Shown: positions 59,704 to 64,000 of the stretch, piece by piece
Layout: every line of letters begins with the position of its first letter
Position numbering within the stretch: position 1 is the first letter of the stretch
DNA from: Aurantibacter sp034110465
GTDB lineage: Bacteria; Bacteroidota; Bacteroidia; Flavobacteriales; Flavobacteriaceae
Assembly: GCA_034110465.1 (NCBI GenBank)
Contig: JAWUZD010000012.1
Coordinates: 1-64,000 of the forward strand
Length of the DNA stretch: 64,000 bases
Direction of reading: 5' to 3'
Notes under the pieces: model-generated
Told to the model about the DNA's origin: nothing
Databases searched by the model: none
Seen by the model: only the letters and a program-made list of their open reading frames with translations
Position numbers and translations under genes: made by a program

Positions 59704-59826
59704 CTGCGTTAAGGATAGAGCAATCTGTTTGAGCTCTTTTTATGTTGTTGCACTTATGCAACAACATAAAAAAGCGAGTTGTGAAAGCCTGACCTTTTTG
59801 CCATTAAAAGTAAAATGGTAACGCCA
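59704..59826 (+). ncRNA. Structured RNA element upstream of serS (possible Flavo-1-like RNA)
   Basis: A closed multi-helix structure can be drawn. GCGTTA at 59706-59711 pairs with TAACGC at 59819-59824 as the closing stem. AAGG at 59711-59714 pairs with CCTT at 59793-59796. A perfect 16-bp hairpin with loop CTTA spans 59737-59772. CCATT at 59801-59805 pairs with AATGG at 59814-59818. Conserved-looking unpaired blocks are GGATAGAGCAATCTG and GAAAGCCTGACC. It ends 15 bases before the serS ATG. It could be a cis leader or an independent RNA; I cannot confirm the family by eye. Confidence 0.6.
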
Positions 59827-59839
59827 TAAATAAAAAGAT

Positions 59840-61111
59840 ATGTTACAAGTACCTTTTATTAGAGAGAACAAAGACAAAGTAATTTCTAGATTAGCCGTTA
59901 GAAATATAGATGCTACGGAAATGATTGAAAGCGTGATTGCTTTAGACGAAAAACGTAAAGCCATACAAACGGAATTAGATAATACGTTAGCAGAATCTAA
60001 CAAGTTGTCTAAAGAAATTGGTGAACTTTTTAAATCTGGAAAAGGTGCAGAAGCTAATTCGCTTAAGGATCAAACTGCTGTTTTAAAAGAAAAATCTAAA
60101 TTATTTTCTGATGATTTAACAGCTACTACAGACGAATTAAATAGTCTTTTATATAAAATTCCTAACGTGCCACACGATTCTGTTCCTACGGGAAAAACAG
60201 ATGAAGATAACGAAGAAACTTTTAGAGAAGGAGATATTCCAACGCTTCACGATGCAGCAAAACCACATTGGGAATTAGCTAAGGATTATAACATTATTGA
60301 TTTTGAATTAGGGAACAAAATTACAGGTGCTGGTTTTCCGGTATATATAGATAAAGGCGCAAGATTACAACGTGCCTTAATTGCTTATTTTTTAGATAAA
60401 AATACGGCTGCTGGTTATACCGAATACCAATTACCACATTTAATTAACGAAGCTTCTGGTTTTGGAACTGGTCAATTACCAGATAAAGAAGGACAAATGT
60501 ATCACGTAACTGGAGATAATTTATACTTAATTCCTACTGCAGAAGTACCAGGAACTAACATATTTAGAGACACTTTAGTTAACGAAGCCGATTTGCCTAT
60601 TACTATTACAGGTTATACGCCTTGTTTTAGACGCGAAGCTGGAAGTTATGGTGCACACGTTAGAGGTTTAAATCGTTTACATCAGTTTGATAAAGTGGAG
60701 ATTATTCGTGTAGAACATCCAGACAATTCTTTTAAAGCTTTAGAAGGTATGGTAGAACACATTCAAGGTATTTTAAAGGAATTAGAGTTGCCTTACAGAA
60801 TCTTAAGACTTTGTGGTGGAGATTTAACGTTTACATCGGTTTTAACTATGGATTTTGAAGTGTATTCTGCTGCGCAGGAAAAATGGTTAGAAGTTTCTAG
60901 TGTTTCTAACTTTGAAACTTACCAAGCTAACCGTTTAAAATTACGTTTTAAAAACAAAGATGGAAAAAATGAATTTGCACATACTTTAAATGGAAGTTCT
61001 TTAGCATTGCCAAGAATTTTAGCAAGTATCTTAGAAAATTACCAAACACCTGAAGGTATAAAAGTGCCAAAAGCATTAATTCCTTATACGGGTTTTGATA
61101 TTATAAATTAA
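59840..61111 (+). CDS. serS: Seryl-tRNA synthetase
   Basis: Class II synthetase charging tRNA-Ser (and tRNA-Sec where present). The 423 residues start with a coiled-coil tRNA-binding arm (residues of about 25-105, rich in Lys and Glu, for example LDNTLAESNKLSKEIGEL). The core has motif 2 in FRREAGSYGAHVRGLNRLHQ near 275-294 and motif 3 in GSSLALPRILASILENYQTP near 388-407. TAEVPGTNIFRDTL contains the serine-binding region. It lies 15 bases after the structured RNA. Confidence 0.97.
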   Translation: MLQVPFIRENKDKVISRLAVRNIDATEMIESVIALDEKRKAIQTELDNTLAESNKLSKEIGELFKSGKGAEANSLKDQTAVLKEKSKLFSDDLTATTDELNSLLYKIPNVPHDSVPTGKTDEDNEETFREGDIPTLHDAAKPHWELAKDYNIIDFELGNKITGAGFPVYIDKGARLQRALIAYFLDKNTAAGYTEYQLPHLINEASGFGTGQLPDKEGQMYHVTGDNLYLIPTAEVPGTNIFRDTLVNEADLPITITGYTPCFRREAGSYGAHVRGLNRLHQFDKVEIIRVEHPDNSFKALEGMVEHIQGILKELELPYRILRLCGGDLTFTSVLTMDFEVYSAAQEKWLEVSSVSNFETYQANRLKLRFKNKDGKNEFAHTLNGSSLALPRILASILENYQTPEGIKVPKALIPYTGFDIIN

Positions 61112-61117
61112 TACAAA

Positions 61118-61169
61118 TTGTCAGTTCGAGCCTTTCGACTAAACTCAAGACAGGCTACGTCGAGAACTA
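61118..61169. repeat. Intergenic palindromic repeat of GTTCGAG/CGAGAAC type
   Basis: The sequence from TTGTCAGTTCGAGCCT to AGGCTACGTCGAGAACTA can fold with AGTTC/GAACT and GCCT/AGGC stems. Elements of this type are scattered between genes in many Flavobacteriia genomes. It lies just after serS and before its terminator. Confidence 0.6.
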
Positions 61170-61182
61170 AAAAATAAATTTA

Positions 61183-61213
61183 AAAAATGCCTGAAGTTAT
61201 TTCAGGCATTTTT
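61183..61213 (+). terminator. Intrinsic terminator of serS
   Basis: AAAAATGCCTGAA pairs with TTCAGGCATTTTT around the loop GTTAT, followed by more T. Confidence 0.9.
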
Positions 61214-61259
61214 TTTGCTTTAACAATTAGTATCTTTACATTATAATCTGTTTTTATTT

Positions 61260-63056
61260 ATGCGTTGGATTTTCCTTTTTTTTATAAGTTTCTCTATTTC
61301 TACTTCAGCACAAAATGATGCATTGGCTAAAGAATACTTAAAAACAGGCGAGTTTGAAAAGGCTATTGTTATTTATAATAAACTCTATAAAAAAAGCCCA
61401 ACAAGCAGCTATATTATTGAGCAATTAGTGGCTTGTCATCAACAACTAGAACAGTATAAAGAAGCAGAAACAATTATTTTAGCACGACTAGAACGCTCTT
61501 ATTATCCGCCAAGTTTTATAGATTTAGGACGGAATTACGACCTACAGAAAGACACTATTAATGCTAATTTAAACTACAAAAAAGCAATAAAATCTATAGA
61601 AACAAAAGGAAATTACGTTTTTACTTTGGGCAAGAAATTTGAGGGTTTTTCTTTACTAGAAGATGCTAAAACTTTGTATGAAAGAGCAATGGAATTATAT
61701 CCTGCTAAAGATTATAATATGCAATTGGCTCGTATTTATGGGGAACAAGGTAACATAGAAAAAATGTTTGCTAGTTACTTAGATTTAGCACTAAAAAAAG
61801 AGAATTACAGGGATCAAATCAAAAGATATATTTCGGATTTTATTACAGAAAATAACGGAGACAAAAACAATATTCTACTAAGAAAAACGCTCTTAAAAAA
61901 CCTTCAAACAGAACCAAATTTATTTTGGAGCGAAATGTTAAGTTGGTTATTTATTCAACAAAAGGATTACAAAAAAGCATTTGCACAAGAAAAAGCCATT
62001 TACAAAAGAAGTATAAACAACCCTGATGCTATTACAAATCCTTTAAACAGATTGGTAGAATTAGGTTTAATTACAAAAAATCAAAATGCTACAGAAATTG
62101 CTATAGATATATTTACATTTATAAAAGAAAGCGTACAAGATCCAATTATACAATTAACTGCTGATAAATATATATTAGAATTAAGAACAGCTATAGCTTC
62201 TAAAAAAGAGTATTCAGAAATTAAAGCAGCTTATGAAACAATTATTTTAGACCAAAGATTTCCAAACGAAATATCTGAACTTAAAATTAACTACGCACAT
62301 TTTTTAGCCTTTTATTTAGACGATACAAAAAGCGCTATAAGCTTACTTAAAAAAACTTTAAAAGATCCATTAAGCACTATAAATACTGCTAAAGTAAAAA
62401 TGGAGTTAGGAGATATCCTGGTGTTTCAAGAGAAGTTTAATGAAGCATTAATATACTATACTCAAATTCAGCGAAGCTTAAAAAATAGTACGTTATCTCA
62501 AACAGCTCGTTTTAAAGTAGCAAAAACTAGTTATTATAAAGGCGATTTTATTTGGGCAGAAAGTCAGTTAAAAATTCTAAAAACATCAGTTTCTCAACTA
62601 ACTGCAAACGATGCTTTAGACTTAAAACTATTAATAAGCGATAACAAACAAGACGATAGTTTACAAGTGGCTTTAAACAAATATGCTAAAGCAGATTTAT
62701 TAGCATTCCAAAATAAACCAGAACAAGCTATTGTAATTTTAGAGCAAATTAAGATTGAGCATAAAACTAAAAGTATAATTCCGCAAACACTTTTAAAGCA
62801 AGCGCAACTATTCGAAAAAACGAAACAATATAAAAATGCTAAAAACAACTATAAATTCTTAATCGATAATTTTAAGGATAGCATTTTAATAGATAATGCA
62901 CTTTACAATTTGGCTTTAATAGATTTGAACTTTTTAAATTTATTGGAAGAAGCAAAAAAGGGATTTGAAAGTATTATTTTTGAACATTCGGATAGTAGTT
63001 TCACGCCTGAAGCTAGAAAACAATATCGCTATTTAAGAGGCGATAATTTGGAGTAA
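61260..63056 (+). CDS. Secreted tetratricopeptide-repeat protein
   Basis: A 598-residue protein with a signal peptide (MRWIFLFFISFSISTSAQ) and an almost wholly helical mature part. TPR-like units are clear near the start (AKEYLKTGEFEKAIVIYNKL), in the middle (MELGDILVFQEKFNEALIYY) and near the end (FEKTKQYKNAKNNYKFLIDN). It is likely a periplasmic scaffold for protein-protein contacts. No enzymatic domain is visible. It is a single-gene unit, 131 bases before DUF4286. Confidence 0.85.
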   Translation: MRWIFLFFISFSISTSAQNDALAKEYLKTGEFEKAIVIYNKLYKKSPTSSYIIEQLVACHQQLEQYKEAETIILARLERSYYPPSFIDLGRNYDLQKDTINANLNYKKAIKSIETKGNYVFTLGKKFEGFSLLEDAKTLYERAMELYPAKDYNMQLARIYGEQGNIEKMFASYLDLALKKENYRDQIKRYISDFITENNGDKNNILLRKTLLKNLQTEPNLFWSEMLSWLFIQQKDYKKAFAQEKAIYKRSINNPDAITNPLNRLVELGLITKNQNATEIAIDIFTFIKESVQDPIIQLTADKYILELRTAIASKKEYSEIKAAYETIILDQRFPNEISELKINYAHFLAFYLDDTKSAISLLKKTLKDPLSTINTAKVKMELGDILVFQEKFNEALIYYTQIQRSLKNSTLSQTARFKVAKTSYYKGDFIWAESQLKILKTSVSQLTANDALDLKLLISDNKQDDSLQVALNKYAKADLLAFQNKPEQAIVILEQIKIEHKTKSIIPQTLLKQAQLFEKTKQYKNAKNNYKFLIDNFKDSILIDNALYNLALIDLNFLNLLEEAKKGFESIIFEHSDSSFTPEARKQYRYLRGDNLE

Positions 63057-63187
63057 AGTTATAGAATTACTGTTTCATATATTAATTAGATATAAAATGG
63101 TTTTCTAGTTCATCTAGAATCAACTAAAAAATAAGCTTACCTTTGGCTTTAGTTATAAAAAAGTACAATCTTTACTAATAGTACCAA

Positions 63188-63514
63188 ATGCAAATAATAT
63201 ATAATGTTACCGTAAACATTGCAGACGAAGCTCATAACGAGTGGTTAATCTGGATTAAAGAACATATTCCACAAGTTTTAGGAACCGGAAAATTCTCTAA
63301 AGCAACAATGACTAAAGTTTTGGTAGACGAAGAAATGGGCGGACAAACCTATTCTATTCAATACAGATCTTACTCGCGTGAAGCTTTAGAAGCGTATTAC
63401 AAAGAAGACCAAGACCGATTACAAGCTGATGGCGGCAAACGTTTTGCAGATAAAATGTTAGCGTTTCGCACAGAATTAGAAGTTGTAGATGAGTATAATG
63501 TAGATTTTAAGTAA
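63188..63514 (+). CDS. DUF4286 family protein
   Basis: A 108-residue cytosolic protein that begins MQIIYNVTVNIADEAHNEWL and has SIQYRSYSREALEAYYKED in the middle, with AFRTELEVVDEYNV near the end. The ferredoxin-like beta-alpha pattern and length fit DUF4286. It lies 37 bases upstream of rsmA, an order that recurs in Flavobacteriia. Function is unknown. Confidence 0.88.
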   Translation: MQIIYNVTVNIADEAHNEWLIWIKEHIPQVLGTGKFSKATMTKVLVDEEMGGQTYSIQYRSYSREALEAYYKEDQDRLQADGGKRFADKMLAFRTELEVVDEYNVDFK

Positions 63515-63551
63515 GAATCAATTCATCTAAAAACCAATTAAAAGGTTTAAA

Positions 63552-64000
63552 ATGGCAAAGAAGAAATTTAAAAAAGAATTCACAAAAAATACTAAAAAGC
63601 CTCACGATCCTAATTCTGTGAGAGCTAAAAAATTTCTTGGTCAGCATTTTTTAGAAGACGAAACTGTTGCACAACGCATTGCAGAAGCTTTAACAGGAAA
63701 TGGCTACAAAAAAGTCTTAGAAATAGGTCCAGGAATGGGCGTTTTAACCAAGTACTTACTAGACAATAAAGATTACACAACCTATGTTGTAGAAATAGAT
63801 ACAGAAAGTGTAGATTACTTAAAAGCTAACTATTTAAACTTATCTGCTAGAATCCTTGAAGAAGATTTTTTAAAATACGACGTATCTCAAACTTTTGGCG
63901 ATGAGCAATTTGCTATCTGCGGAAATTTCCCCTATAACATTTCTACTCAAATTGTATTTAAAACCTTAGAATTAAGAGATCAAATCCCAGAATTCTCTGG
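63552..64000 (+). CDS. rsmA: 16S rRNA (adenine(1518)-N6/adenine(1519)-N6)-dimethyltransferase, N-terminal part
   Basis: Dimethylates two adenines in the 3' end loop of 16S rRNA. I translated from the ATG at 63552. A basic N-terminal tail (MAKKKFKKEFTKNTKKPHD) precedes the normal family start RAKKFLGQHFLEDETVAQRI. SAM-binding motif I is VLEIGPGMGVLTKYLL, and GNFPYNISTQIVF is the catalytic NxPY-type motif (NFPY). It runs off the window after about 149 residues of an expected 260-290. Confidence 0.95.
   Translation, partial: MAKKKFKKEFTKNTKKPHDPNSVRAKKFLGQHFLEDETVAQRIAEALTGNGYKKVLEIGPGMGVLTKYLLDNKDYTTYVVEIDTESVDYLKANYLNLSARILEEDFLKYDVSQTFGDEQFAICGNFPYNISTQIVFKTLELRDQIPEFS

Overview
The window looks like core chromosome of a member of the Flavobacteriaceae (Bacteroidota). 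It is AT-rich. Many genes belong to families that are typical of, or nearly confined to, Bacteroidota: DUF4301, DUF4271, DUF4296, DUF3098, DUF3127, DUF4286, bacterial GGGP synthase, GEVED-domain surface proteins and a type IX secretion (T9SS) sorting domain. Starts are not preceded by Shine-Dalgarno sequences, and many genes have the Bacteroidota -7 box TAnnTTTG just upstream. The genus cannot be fixed from the sequence alone. I see no rRNA, tRNA, insertion sequence, prophage or CRISPR array.

Layout. 1-5000: 5' part of ahcY (minus), then a plus-strand run of a phosphopantetheinyl transferase, GGGP synthase, a thiamine-binding MTH1187-like protein, a NadR-like ATPase, DUF4301 and an ArfB-like rescue factor. 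5000-7500: a TPP riboswitch controlling a TonB-dependent receptor, so a thiamine-uptake locus. 7500-20000: housekeeping (hemD, DUF4271, a polyprenol-P-mannose synthase-like GT2, dihydroorotase, a DUF4296 lipoprotein, an epimerase, tyrS, a LuxE-like ligase, pckA, DUF423, a saccharopine dehydrogenase-like enzyme, rpmA, rplU with an HhH extension). 20000-28700: an M16 peptidase pair, an EamA transporter, an HMA-domain lipoprotein, hemL, a LysM glucosaminidase and a PLP enzyme. 28780-38365: the main accessory region, with a 1913-residue T9SS-type surface protein between two related secreted modular proteins. 38366-44073: small membrane and metalloprotease genes and leuS. 44199-48071: a cell-envelope cluster ftsX, DUF3098, uppP, truB and a TonB-C-like protein. 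48164-53619: tag, aat, an SSB-tailed DUF3127 protein, a flavin reductase, a histidine kinase, HIT and greA. 53759-57300: a Rieske-like lipoprotein and a reprolysin-like metalloprotease that is frameshifted just before its T9SS domain. 57414-64000: ribF, an HTTM protein, a structured RNA upstream of serS, a TPR protein, DUF4286 and the 5' part of rsmA.

How the genes work together. The TPP riboswitch, TonB receptor, thiamine-binding protein and kinase-like ATPase suggest vitamin B1 salvage. The surface cluster and the metalloprotease are probable T9SS or outer-surface cargo. Intrinsic terminators, many of them bidirectional, separate convergent genes throughout.

The points most worth a second look are: the multi-helix RNA at 59704-59826 upstream of serS; the metalloprotease that has lost both its reading frame before the sorting domain and a canonical zinc ligand; an 18-nt palindrome shared by two surface-protein promoters; dispersed intergenic palindromes at 40875, 45175, 48106 and 61118; and several unusual domain extensions (rplU-HhH, an M16 fusion, DUF3127 with an SSB-like tip). 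I did not find a convincing wholly new multi-gene system.
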